Source: Sedimentisphaerales bacterium
Lineage (GTDB): Bacteria; Planctomycetota; Phycisphaerae; Sedimentisphaerales; UBA12454
Direction: 5' to 3'
Length of the DNA: 47,819 nucleotides
NCBI GenBank assembly: GCA_016930635.1
Contig: JAFGGI010000024.1
Location: forward strand, 1-47,819
Part shown: positions 15,782-25,600 of the stretch, piece after piece
Layout: each line of letters starts with the position of its first letter
Position numbering within the stretch: position 1 is the stretch's first letter
Program-made: the position numbers and the translations under genes
The notes under the pieces: generated by a model
The model's database searches: none
What the model was told of the DNA's origin: nothing
What the model saw: the letters and a program-made list of their open reading frames with translations, nothing else

Positions 15782-16963
15782 TTATAATTTAGAAAACTTC
15801 TCTAGTTCTTCCTTATTAAAATCCTCCGCCTTTACCCACAGCCCGCTTGCTTTGCTGCGATAGAGAAAATATGAGACAATTGAGAATTGTTCAATGAGAT
15901 TCTTCGGCGCTGCCTCAGAATGACTAGATATGGACCCTGCCATTCCCCCCGGCACAGGTCCGGGGGCTAACCGAGATTGCTTTGCTTCGCTCGCAATGAC
16001 ATTAACAATTTCGTCTGTTTCTAAAAAATCCCCCAAATCAATTACCTTGTCGAAACTAATTACAAACACGCCATACGTTTGCACTTTAGATTTTCTACCT
16101 TTTTTCTTTGTGTCTTTGTGACTTTGTGGCTCAGTATCTTCGACTTTGACCTTGCCGGCCTTGTCTATATGAATAATTTTCAACTTTTCCAAATCAGTCG
16201 TCCATCTGTACGTCTGTTTGGTCAGTACAGATAACTTTTCAATTTTTTTCTTCAACCTCGCAGCCTCTTCGAAACTTAAACCGATAGATGCGGCTTGCAT
16301 CTTCCCGGCCAACTGCTCAATTACCCCGGCCGGGCTCGCCCCTGCCGAAAAGGCATCAGCAACAATCTCCTTATACTCTGCTAAACTGACCTTGCCCGCA
16401 CAAACGCCGCAGCACGCATCCATCTGGATATAAGGACAGCTTTTAGCCGCCTCGACGTCACTGACAATATCATTCCTCTTACATAACCTGAACGCATCTT
16501 CCAAGGCCTTTAAAAAAACGCCTGCCTGTCTTTGGCCGGGGAGGGGGCCGAGTATTTTTGTCCCTTTGGCCAATGCTGGTTTTTTCGTAATGGAAAACGA
16601 AGGGATTTTGTCGTTGAGATTTACCGTAATGTAGGCAGGCCAAACGAAGGTTATATAATCTTTATAGTTTTTAGCGAAGATCTGTTTAACTGCCTGGTAA
16701 TGTGCAATTGCCAGGCGGAACTTACACGGATAAGTTTTATAATATATCTTAGCTGTAATACTTTTTAAGTCAGCTTTTTTGGTAGGTTCGATTTGTTCTG
16801 CTAATTTGTTTTTGGCGTTACGTCTTATATTCGCACAGGCTAATAATAGGATAGGCCTGTCCTGAGAATCAGCGAACAGGATGAGTCCAGCCGAGGTTGG
16901 CAGGTCGGATAAATTATCATCGAAGGGGATATGGTTATCGAATATCTGGTCTATCTTTTCCAC
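15782..16963 (-). CDS. UvrC-like protein with degenerate GIY-YIG region and repeat-derived C-terminal insert
   Basis: 393 aa. The order resembles the N-terminal half of excinuclease UvrC: LPTSAGLILFADS in place of LP..PGVY, GPLPGQRQAGVFLKALEDAF like GPYPS…L, a Cys-rich CPYIQMDACCGVCAGKVSLAEY (about 164-187), and a UVR-type helix KMQAASIGLSFEEAARLKKKIEKL (about 219-242). GIY and YIG are not preserved, and the RNase H-like/HhH C-terminal half is absent, so nuclease activity is doubtful. Residues 277-295 and 320-360 are translations of intergenic repeats (SHKDTKKKG; VIASEAKQS; SHSEAAPKNLI). Start is GTG 16963 without a strong ribosome-binding site. Confidence 0.7.
   Translation of the reverse strand: MEKIDQIFDNHIPFDDNLSDLPTSAGLILFADSQDRPILLLACANIRRNAKNKLAEQIEPTKKADLKSITAKIYYKTYPCKFRLAIAHYQAVKQIFAKNYKDYITFVWPAYITVNLNDKIPSFSITKKPALAKGTKILGPLPGQRQAGVFLKALEDAFRLCKRNDIVSDVEAAKSCPYIQMDACCGVCAGKVSLAEYKEIVADAFSAGASPAGVIEQLAGKMQAASIGLSFEEAARLKKKIEKLSVLTKQTYRWTTDLEKLKIIHIDKAGKVKVEDTEPQSHKDTKKKGRKSKVQTYGVFVISFDKVIDLGDFLETDEIVNVIASEAKQSRLAPGPVPGGMAGSISSHSEAAPKNLIEQFSIVSYFLYRSKASGLWVKAEDFNKEELEKFSKL
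15896..16001. repeat. Three-repeat cassette inside a coding region
   Basis: Consecutive GAGATTCTTC…TCAGAATGAC (15896-15924), the GGCACAGGTCC-centred GC palindrome (15945-15970, identical over 26 bases to 26288-26313), and GAGATTGC…GCAATGACA (15973-16001). All lie in frame within the UvrC-like gene. Confidence 0.85.
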
Positions 16964-17441
16964 AAGAGTATCTTAATCGCAGATTACGCAAATTTCACGT
17001 TCTTTTTATAGCCACGAAGACACGAAGACACAAAAACTTTAGACACTGATTAACACGGATTTACACTGTATTTGTTTTTCACCACAGAGAACACAGAGGC
17101 CATAGAGGGTCTTCATTTCAGCAAATTATTTTCCAAATAATTCTATGTTCAAAGCAAAGACTGGGCTTGAAATAAATTTCGCCCCAGCCGGTTTGCTTTG
17201 TCCATAGTCTGACAAGGTCAGCCTTTGCTGAAATAAAGACTGCCAAATCATATCAATTCCCGCCATCTTGTCTTGTCGTAGCCTTGGCGAAGACAGAAGC
17301 CTTTGGCGTCGGCGGATGTCCTCTGTAGTTAATAGTTTTGAATATGTGTAATCCGCGTCCTCTGTGGCCAAATTAAAATCAATATAATCAGCGTAATCAG
17401 TGATTAAAGAAAAACTTAGTGTCTTAGAGTCTTGGTGGCTA
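16964..17441. repeat. Spacer made of degenerate CACAGAG/CACGAAG-type repeats
   Basis: Contains ACCACAGAGAACACAGAG (17077-17094), GCCACGAAGACACGAAG (about 17012), a CCGCCGACGCCAAAGGC-type palindrome in reverse orientation (about 17270-17320) and a terminal TTAGTGTCTTAGAGTCTTGG (about 17417). An 81-codon frame at 17126-17371 (minus) crosses these repeats and is not supported as a gene. Confidence 0.65.
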
Positions 17442-17915
17442 CTAAACGTTAAGGCCTGAAACTACTGTATCAAATACCATTACATCATCGACTAAGCCTT
17501 GCACAATGCAGGTATATTTTCGTCTTTTGAACACGGTGATATGTCCGAGCAGGTAGAGCCGGCAGCCCGGCGAGACGGGTTTGCGGAATTTTGCTTCGTC
17601 GATACTTGCAAAGCCGATAAAGCCGGGCAGTTCGTAAACATGTTTTACGAACACGCTGGAAAGTTGTGCTGCAGCTTCGACCATCATCACGGCCGGCATT
17701 AGTGGTCTGCCGGGTATATGGCCGCGAATCCAGAATTCATTTTCGGTCAGGTCTTTATAGCCGAGAATGAGAAATTTTTCTTTATCGTACCAGATGATGT
17801 TATCGAGCTGCTGAAATTCGTATCGTTGCGGATTGACGGCTTCGATTTGTTCTTTGGTTATGACGACCTTATCGAGGTCGATCTTTGACATGTCGAACAG
17901 TAGTTGTGGAGGCAT
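17442..17915 (-). CDS. FabZ-like hotdog dehydratase
   Basis: 157-aa hotdog-fold protein related to (3R)-hydroxyacyl-ACP dehydratases, which dehydrate beta-hydroxyacyl-ACP in fatty-acid or lipid A synthesis. The catalytic stretch FWIRGHIPGRPLMPAVMMVEAAAQL places His66 and Glu80 14 residues apart, as in FabZ, and IDEAKFRKPVSPGCRL matches the substrate-tunnel region. Length is close to FabZ (about 150). It stands alone rather than beside lpx or fab genes, so it may be a secondary paralogue. AAAGAGAG precedes the ATG. Confidence 0.82.
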   Translation of the reverse strand: MPPQLLFDMSKIDLDKVVITKEQIEAVNPQRYEFQQLDNIIWYDKEKFLILGYKDLTENEFWIRGHIPGRPLMPAVMMVEAAAQLSSVFVKHVYELPGFIGFASIDEAKFRKPVSPGCRLYLLGHITVFKRRKYTCIVQGLVDDVMVFDTVVSGLNV

Positions 17916-18021
17916 ATTTACTCTCTTTAAGAAATCATAATGGTACTTTTGATTTCAGGCCGAAAAGCCCGTTATCGTCATTTGCGCCGATTTAGCAGCG
18001 GTTTTGTCAGCAGGTTTTGTT

Positions 18022-18195
18022 TTATTCTGAGCTTCGAAGCTCGAGAACCTTGTTTCTGACTGCCTGAGAGGCCTGCTTGATCTGCTGCATTTGTTTTCGA
18101 ACGCGTGTCCCTGCAGCTTTGTTACCGCCTTCAGCTTTTCTTATGTCGCTATCGGCTTCTTCCACTAACCTTTTTAGATCCTCATATTCTTGCAT
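18022..18195 (-). CDS. Histone H1-like (Hc1 N-terminal-like) protein
   Basis: 57-aa basic-acidic helical protein. MQEYEDLKRLVEEADSDI then RKAEGGNKAAGTRVRKQMQQIKQ closely follows the N-terminal domain of chlamydial histone-like Hc1 (KAEKGNKAAAQRVR in that family), with the Lys/Ala/Pro-rich DNA-binding tail absent. Start ATG 18195 is chosen because GGAGG (18203-18207) lies 7 bases upstream; a longer frame from 18225 would contain that site. A chromatin or assembly role is inferred from family only. Confidence 0.8.
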   Translation of the reverse strand: MQEYEDLKRLVEEADSDIRKAEGGNKAAGTRVRKQMQQIKQASQAVRNKVLELRSSE

Positions 18196-18312
18196 TATTA
18201 TGCCTCCATACAAAAAGTAACGCATAGAGTTTATCGGACAGAATTGTGGTTGTCAAAAAAAAATCGGCCTTTTCAACCAAAAAACCGCTATTTTTTCTAT
18301 GGCTGATGTCGC

Positions 18313-18600
18313 GTTAACTTAGGCAACAAAAACAAACCAGCTAAACCTCTCCCTATTCCTGACCGAATGGATTTTATGGCCAAGGAACTCGTAATATATT
18401 ATTCCAAAACCGGCAACACAAAGCAGATGGCCGAGGTCATTTCTGAATTTATGGACGTCTCTGGCGGATTTATGAAGTAATTTCCGTTAACTTGGGAAAT
18501 AAAGAGAAACTGGCTAAAACCTCTCCCCGTTCCTGGCCAGATGGCAATGTTAATTTAGGCAATGAAGTCCTATCTCTTATGCAGTTATTTACTGGTTGAG
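18313..18600 (+). pseudogene. Scrambled flavodoxin debris
   Basis: ATG 18376 opens MAKELVIYYSKTGNTKQMAE, nearly identical to the N-terminus of the intact flavodoxin gene on the other strand, but a stop follows after 34 codons (18478-18480). A related VNLGNK…AK phrase appears before (18313) and after (18487) this piece. At 18577-18597 LMQLFTG matches the middle of the flavodoxin (APPLMQLFTD). The pieces look like the remains of an inverted paralogue broken by deletions. No complete reading frame survives. Confidence 0.65.
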
Positions 18601-18634
18601 TAGTGAAATGAATCAACCGGGCAACGGAACCTCA

Positions 18635-18869
18635 TCAACCCAGCAGCTTTTTATGGCCTGTGTAACGAAACCACATCATCCAAACAGTTTCTTAGTAAGT
18701 TCAGCAAAAGGCCATGTTATCCAAACAATTTCTTAGTAAGTTGAGCGATGAATCGAATCAACCGAACAGTTTTTTGGTAAGTTCAGCAAGAAGCCATATC
18801 ATCCAAACAATTTCTTTGTGAGCTGAGCAGGGTGGCATATCATCCAAACAGTTTATTAGTAAGTTGAGC
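18635..18869 (-). repeat. 41-bp tandem array of flavodoxin 3' ends
   Basis: Stop-codon positions at 18635, 18676, 18717, 18758, 18799 and 18840 are spaced exactly 41 bases. Read on the minus strand, the five right-hand units encode AELTKKLFG, AQLTKKLFG, AELTKKLFG, AQLTKKLFG and AQLTNKLFG, each with a stop; the last is the real end of the flavodoxin gene. The sixth (18635) is degraded (HKKLLG-like). Differences between units are mostly third-base. Confidence 0.85.
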
Positions 18870-19316
18870 CACCTTTTGCCCCAGCTTTTGACACTGCCCA
18901 GTAACCCGCTCATCCGGCCGGCCAATCGATACACTTCCGTAATGATCTCCTTGGGCGTCGCCCTGGATGATCATGCCGTGGATTAGCATGGCTTCGAGGA
19001 TGCCCATTATTGTGGTTTCGTTGCCGCCGCCAATGTTTGCGGAACTGCTGAAAGCTGCGCCGACCTTGCCAGTGAGGCTGCCATGCCTGGATACGGAATC
19101 AGTAAAAAGCTGCATAAGCGGCGGCGCCATCTGGCCATAATATGTCGGTGAGCCAATTACAATCGCATCGACAGCCAACAGGTCAGCGACTTTGACCTTA
19201 TCGACAGGTTTGCAGTCGGTCGGCAGGCCGGAGGCGTTCATGGATTCTGAGATGATCTCGGCCATCTGCTTTGTGTTGCCAGTTTTGGAATAATAAATTA
19301 CTAACCCTTTTGCCAT
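18840..19316 (-). CDS. Flavodoxin-family protein
   Basis: 158-aa FMN-binding electron carrier or flavodoxin-like reductase. The phosphate loop YYSKTGNTKQMAE (about residues 8-20) is classic; IVIGSPTYYGQMAPPLMQLF (about 52-71) and AAFSSSANIGGGNETT (about 87-102) are the isoalloxazine-contacting loops, the latter WrbA-like. Length is between short flavodoxins and WrbA. AAAGGGA lies ahead of the ATG. The 3' end is the right-hand unit of a 41-bp tandem array, and an inverted broken copy lies just beyond, so the locus has a history of duplication. Confidence 0.9.
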   Translation of the reverse strand: MAKGLVIYYSKTGNTKQMAEIISESMNASGLPTDCKPVDKVKVADLLAVDAIVIGSPTYYGQMAPPLMQLFTDSVSRHGSLTGKVGAAFSSSANIGGGNETTIMGILEAMLIHGMIIQGDAQGDHYGSVSIGRPDERVTGQCQKLGQKVAQLTNKLFG

Positions 19317-19630
19317 AAATAATCCCTTTCAATTGAAAACCAGGGCTATTTTAAGAACATATGCAGTTATTGCACGTATTTTAAGTATAGATTGTGCGGA
19401 ATTTTCTGGACTTTTTTGTCTTTTTTGGTATAATGCCAGCCAAAGTGGTGTGAAAGGGTGTGAAAGGAAGCCGAAGCAAAGTCATCGGGGCGGAGGCTTG
19501 TGGGTGTTTTCCTGAAGTGGATTTTTAACCACAGATTTCATCCGCCGACGCCAAGGGCTATGGCGGGACAGGCAGAGAACGCAGAGAATTAAATATTTTT
19601 TTATTCGCATTTTTTAGAAGGAGCAGGGTA
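19317..19630. repeat. Spacer with a nested repeat
   Basis: ACCACAG (19528-19534) and CAGAGAACGCAGAG (19573-19586) are two halves of a common spacer repeat, separated by a 38-base insert (19535-19572) containing CCGCC/GGCGG arms. CAG appears on both sides. Otherwise nothing is seen, apart from an AAGGAG ahead of the gene at 19631. Confidence 0.6.
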
Positions 19631-22600
19631 ATGAAAAGACACACATTTCTTGCGCAAATCATTTTGTCAATTTTAGTTTTAATGTTTTCTGTTACATGTG
19701 CGATAGCAGATTCGCCGGCACCAATTGCTCATTGGAAGCTTGATGAGGGTGGAGGTACAGTTGCTTTAGATGATAGCGGCAACGGCTATAATGGGACATT
19801 AGAGCCTAATCCTCCTGGAGAAGGTGAATCTCTGCCTACCTGGGTCTCGGGCAAAATTGACGGTGCATTAGAGTTTACACAGGGAGGTCATAGTTATGTC
19901 GATTGTGGGACTGATCCTGCTCTTTGTCCTACATCAGAAATCACTGCTGCTGCCTGGGTATATGTCAGAGGTGAGTCACAAGGCAATGGAATAATTTTAA
20001 TTAAACAAGGTCCACAAGGATCATCAACCGCATCCTACAGTTTAATTTATGATGTCGATGGTGAAGAAGAAGAGAAGAGATTTGCTGTTGGTATTGAAAC
20101 AGAGTATAATACCTGGGCAGGCTATTACTCCAGTACGACCGCAGCATTGGAGAAATGGTACCACGTTGCTTTTACTTATACATCAGGCTCATTAAAGTTA
20201 TATATAAACGGCCAGTTGGACAAAGAATGGGTTGGTGAAGAGGCGCCTACGGGGGAAATAGATCTTAAAGATGGCCATTTTATGATAGGAAAAGAAGATT
20301 CGTGGCCTGTGGAGTATTTTTGGGGCATGATTGATGATGTGCGTCTCTATAATACTGTCTTATCAGCGGAAGAAATAAGCGATATTTGCGGCAGGGGTCC
20401 AATTGCTCATTGGAAGTTTGACGAGGGCTCAGGTACAGTTGCTGTGGATGTCACCGGCAACGGTTATGATGGAACATTAGGGCCTAATCCTCCTGGAGAA
20501 GGCGAATCTATGCCTACCTGGGTCCCGGGCAAAATTGGCGGTGCATTAGAGTTTACGCAGGGAGGTCATAGCTATGTCGATTGTGGAACTGAAGGTACTA
20601 ATGGTCTTTGCCCCACTTCTGCAATCACTGCCGCCGCCTGGGTATATGTCAGAGGCGAGTCAAAAGGCAATGGAATAATTTTAATTAAACAAGGCCAGGC
20701 ATCGGGAACACAGGAACTTGGGGAAGCATCCTATAGTTTAATTTATGATGTCGATGGTGAAGGAGAGGGGAAATTTGCTGTCGGTCTTCAGACAGAAGGC
20801 AATCCAGTCTGGGATGATTATCACTCTAAAACAACTGCAATATTAAATAGATGGCACCATGTCGCCTTTACATATACGTCTACGCCTACATCAGGATTAT
20901 TGAGGATTTATATTGATGGCGAATTCGACAAAGAATGGACTAATGTTACAGGGCCTATAAAAGAAACTGAGGAACTTGGTGCTTTTCTGATAGGAAAAGA
21001 AGATTCCTGGCCGGTTGAGTATTTTTGGGGCCTTATCGACGATGTTCGTCTCTATAACAGAGATTTATCAGAGCAGGAGATTTCTGAACTTTATGATTAC
21101 GAAAGTATATTTTATGTTAGTCCTTCAGGCGATGATTGTAGTGATCCTGATTGTGGAACTGCGGACAAACCTTTTAAAACTATTAATCATGCAGTTTCTA
21201 TGACAATTGATGATGATATGGTTGTGGTCATGCCGGGGACTTATGCAGAAAGTATCACAGTTTTCGGCAAGTCTATTACTATAACCGGCACTAATCCTGA
21301 TGATTGGGATATAATAGAAGATACGATTATTGATCCAACTGCTGATGGAGGTCCAGGCTCGGATTACCCAGGTATTAAAACATATACGTCTGATGCCGAT
21401 GTAACTATAGAGGGTTTGACAATACAGAATGCTGATGTTGGAATATTTGTTGTCGGTGGCAGTGAGGCCGATATTAGCAAATGTATCCTCAGCGAAAACG
21501 ATACTGGCATAATGGCATTTCTGACCGAGATATCAGTTTCAAGCTGTAAAGTATTGGGAAGCAAGATTGTTGGTATAAATTTATTGAGATCGCAGGTAGA
21601 GGCAGCAAAACAAGATGTAAAAAATAGTCTTATCAGCGGCAGTACATTCGATGGGATACTCATAAATGGGGCAGATCATAATATTACTATTCGAAACAAT
21701 ACTATAGGGGGTAATGCAAATGCCGGTATAAATGTTGCTTCTGGGGAGCGTACGAATCTCGCAATAACTAATTGTATTATCTATGGTAACGGCAGTGGAA
21801 CTCCACTTATTGGCATTGGAAGTAACGATCCAGCATACCCAACATACAGCTGCTTTGAAAATGCTACCGGTGAAACGAATACAGCAGTGGAGCCGATATT
21901 TGAGACTGATGGCTATCATTTAAGTGAAGATTCAGAATATTGTATAGATAAAGGCGATCCAGGATTTGATTATGATGATCCGCCGGGTGAGATTGATTTA
22001 GACGGTCAGATAAGAATTTTCAGAAAGCATAAAGAATTTGGACGAGTTGATATAGGCGCCGATGAATTCTGCCATGATCTATATGTCAAAACTACAGGAC
22101 ATGATGATGCTGACGGTAAGACATGGGATACGGCCCTTGCTACTATCCAAGAGGGCGTTAATTCAGCTGGCGGCAGTTTAAATGCTCCTCTGACAGTTTA
22201 TGTTAAAACGGGACATTATACGACGGGACCTATTGAGGTTGCCTATGATGGTACAAAGATAGCATTTGAGGGAGATGTTACGGTTGAAGCTGAGTCTGGC
22301 GCTTTTGCTGTCGATCCCGAAAAGAAGCATACTCTTTCAACCCAACCTTGCTTAGTGACAATACACGATTGCGAAAACATTATCATTGAAGGTTATGAGA
22401 CAACAGATGAAAATGAACGCACAGTATTCAAAATGCAAAAAGATGAATATGCACCGGCTCATGAATTCAACACCGATGATGTAGATACGATTAATAATAC
22501 AATAAGGATACCTGATCATAAATTTAAGGAAGGTGCTCAAGTACGATACTATTATGATAAAAACCCAATAAAGATCTGGGAAGTAGATAAAGAAGTGGCT

Positions 22601-25600
22601 CTTCCGCGGGCTTGGTATTATATAGTAAGCGCAAAGATAGATACTGTAAAACTGGCAAAAACTGAGGGAGGTAACCCGATTGATCTCTATTCTGCGCCAT
22701 CGGAAGAATACCATCTTCTATCTGGCGGAGAGGGACGTCATGTAATCAGGGTGACAAATTGTAAGGATATAGAAATAAGAAATGTTGAGCTGAAAGACTC
22801 CGGTGGTGACGGCATATGGCTTGGTCGAGATTATATATGGGAGGGAGAAAAGAAGGAAAACCAGGAGAAGTTCAGAAATTATAATGAAAATGTAACAATC
22901 AGTAATGTAATTTGTGATAATATTTACAGAAATGCAATCGCCGTAGCAAGTGTTGACGGATTGTTAATTGAAAATTGTAATCTGAACAATACCAGAGGTG
23001 TAGATCCGGAGAGCGGAATTGACTTCGAGCCGACCAGGGGACATCCTGACTGTAAGCTGAAGAATATAGTTGTGCGTAATATAGAGGCCACTAATAACAC
23101 AATAGGAATTCTTGTCTCGCTTCATGCACTTGATGGCACAAGCGATGATATAGATTTGGTGTTCGAAGATATTCTCATTAATAATGCATTTAATGGGTCT
23201 GATGTATATAATGCTACTAAGGGTTTTGGTATTGATGTTGCATATATTCATGATAATGAATATGGCGGCAGTGCGGATGGAACAATAAATTTTAATAATG
23301 TTACTATTGAGAATGCTTATAAAGGTATCCTTGCACGCAAATCAAGAGACAATGTAAATCTTACTTTTACAAATTGTGTTATAAGGGATTCCATTTTTAA
23401 AAATATAGAAATAGCCGAAGGAACAGGTATAGATGAGCCTGGAGGAGTAACTTTTAATGACTGCCAGGTAGTTGACAACCAGAACCGGCCGGTGATAGAA
23501 ACAGAATATTATTGCGGTACAAACTGCTATGGCATCGGGTATGGCGAATACGCAGATGATTTATATGAAATTTACGGCACTATATACTTATTAAACAATG
23601 ATTACGACCCATCTCCTTATTATGATTGGAATGGGTTAACTGAAAATGAGCTCCATGATGTTGAGATAGATGATGAAGGCCATATTATTACAGGTTTGGC
23701 GGATTTTTGCAAGGCTTTTAACAGGACGACATTTGCGTGGTATCCGTCAATTCAGGACGCTATTGATGCTGCAAGTGACGGAGATGTTATTGAAGTTATG
23801 CCGGACACTCATACTGAAAATATCACTTTCGACGGCAGCAAGACAATTACAGTTCGCGGTATGTCACCTGGGGTTACTGAGGATACTATAATAACAGCAA
23901 ATGATGATGTAGTTTCATTTTTGAATGGTGATGAGTCCATATTAAAATATATAACCGTTGAAGGTGGAACGACGGGGATATACTGCAAGGGTTCATCTCC
24001 TACTGTTAATGGTTGTATAATCCGGAATAATAGTTCAAGTGGCATCTGGTGCAACAGAATCTTACCAGAAGGCGAGAGCTCATCATCTATTATAACGAAT
24101 TGTATTATTTATGGGAATTCATTAGGAGGAATATGTATTAGTTGGTCTGAACCAGATATCCGTAATTGTACTATTGTTGACAATGGTACCGGCCATCCTG
24201 AGGCCGGTGGTATATATGGAGCTTTAAATGGTGAGTTGCCAACTATAACAAATTGTATATTATGGGATAATGATTCTCAGGATTTAGATGCTGGTTTTAC
24301 TGCAACATATAGCTGTATTGAGGATGGAGATGAAGGCCAGGGTAATATCGGGGGCTCAGAAAATAATCCTTTGTTTGTGAATCCGGCAGAAGGTGATTAT
24401 CATTTGCAGGTGGAATCACCTTGTATAAATGCTGGCGCCCCAGGTGACTATGAAGGCCAGATCGATATTGATGGCGACAGGCGTGTGTTCGGTGATGGTG
24501 TAGATATGGGTTCGGATGAATTTACTACTGCAAAATCAAATTTGTTTGTAGATGTTGACGCAGATGCCGGTGGAAGTGGATTGTCGTGGGGCACAGCTTA
24601 TAATGATCTGCAGGATGCACTTGCTGTAGCTCAGAGCGGCGATCAGATATGGGTAGCTGTGGGTACTTATAAGCCTGACGACACTGACAAGACAGTTTCC
24701 TTTGAATTGGTCGAAGATGTAGCAGTTTATGGCGGATTTGTTGGTAGCGAGACAAGTTTAAATGAGCGTAACTTGAGCAATCCTGCCAACGAGACTATTT
24801 TAAACGGTGATATTGATGATGATGGACTCGATCTGGGCAATAGTCAACATGTTGTAAAAGGTGCTGACGGAGCTGTTCTTGACGGTTTTACGGTTAAACA
24901 GGGATATGCGGATGATTCTTCTAATCCCTATCTTCCTGATGCCGGCGGCGGTATGTTTAATGCTGAGGTGTCGCCGATAGTAAGGAATTGCATATTTACC
25001 GAAAATAATGCTTTAGCGGGCGGAGGAGTTTGCAATGTGGATAGTTTAGCTGAGTTTATAAATTGTGTCTTTAAAGATAACTGTCCTGCGCCAATACCTG
25101 CGATGTACGGCAGCGGTATGTATTGCTCAAACAGTGCAAATTCAAATATTGGTCCGGCAGTAACCAATTGTCTGTTTACCAGGAACTACAGTGCTTTCGG
25201 TGGTGATGGGATATATATAAAAGACAGCTCTCCAAAGATTACTAATTGCACTATTAGTGGTAATGGCGGTGTTTTAACATCTGGCGGCGCACTTCATTTT
25301 GCAGGTTCCGGTGGGCCTGAAGTTACTAACTGTATTTTATGGGGCAATGACTATGGCAGTGAGATATACATAGAGGGTAGTAGTATAAATCCTGTTATTA
25401 ACTATTGTGATATTAAAGGCGGCTGGGCTACTGGAACAGGTAATATAGGTGAAGATCAAATAAATCATGATCCAGATTTTGCTACTGATGGTTACCATTT
25501 GACGTTGAATTCGCCATGTATTGATGCAGGCAGTCCGTATCTAAATTATGACGGCCAGGTTGATATTGATGGCCAAGAGCGTGTAAATGGTGATTATGTT

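Noticed and set aside
17126-17371. 81-codon frame, minus strand
   Set aside because: Crosses CACAGAG-type and CCGCCGACGCC-type spacer repeats; no family features.
16964-17441. tRNA or other stable RNA gene in large spacers
   Set aside because: I looked for T-loop (GGTTCGA) and cloverleaf patterns in this and other large spacers and saw none in a tRNA-like context.
18635-18869. CRISPR or integron attachment array
   Set aside because: The 41-bp units have no spacer variability and each matches the flavodoxin 3' end; no integrase or cas gene nearby.
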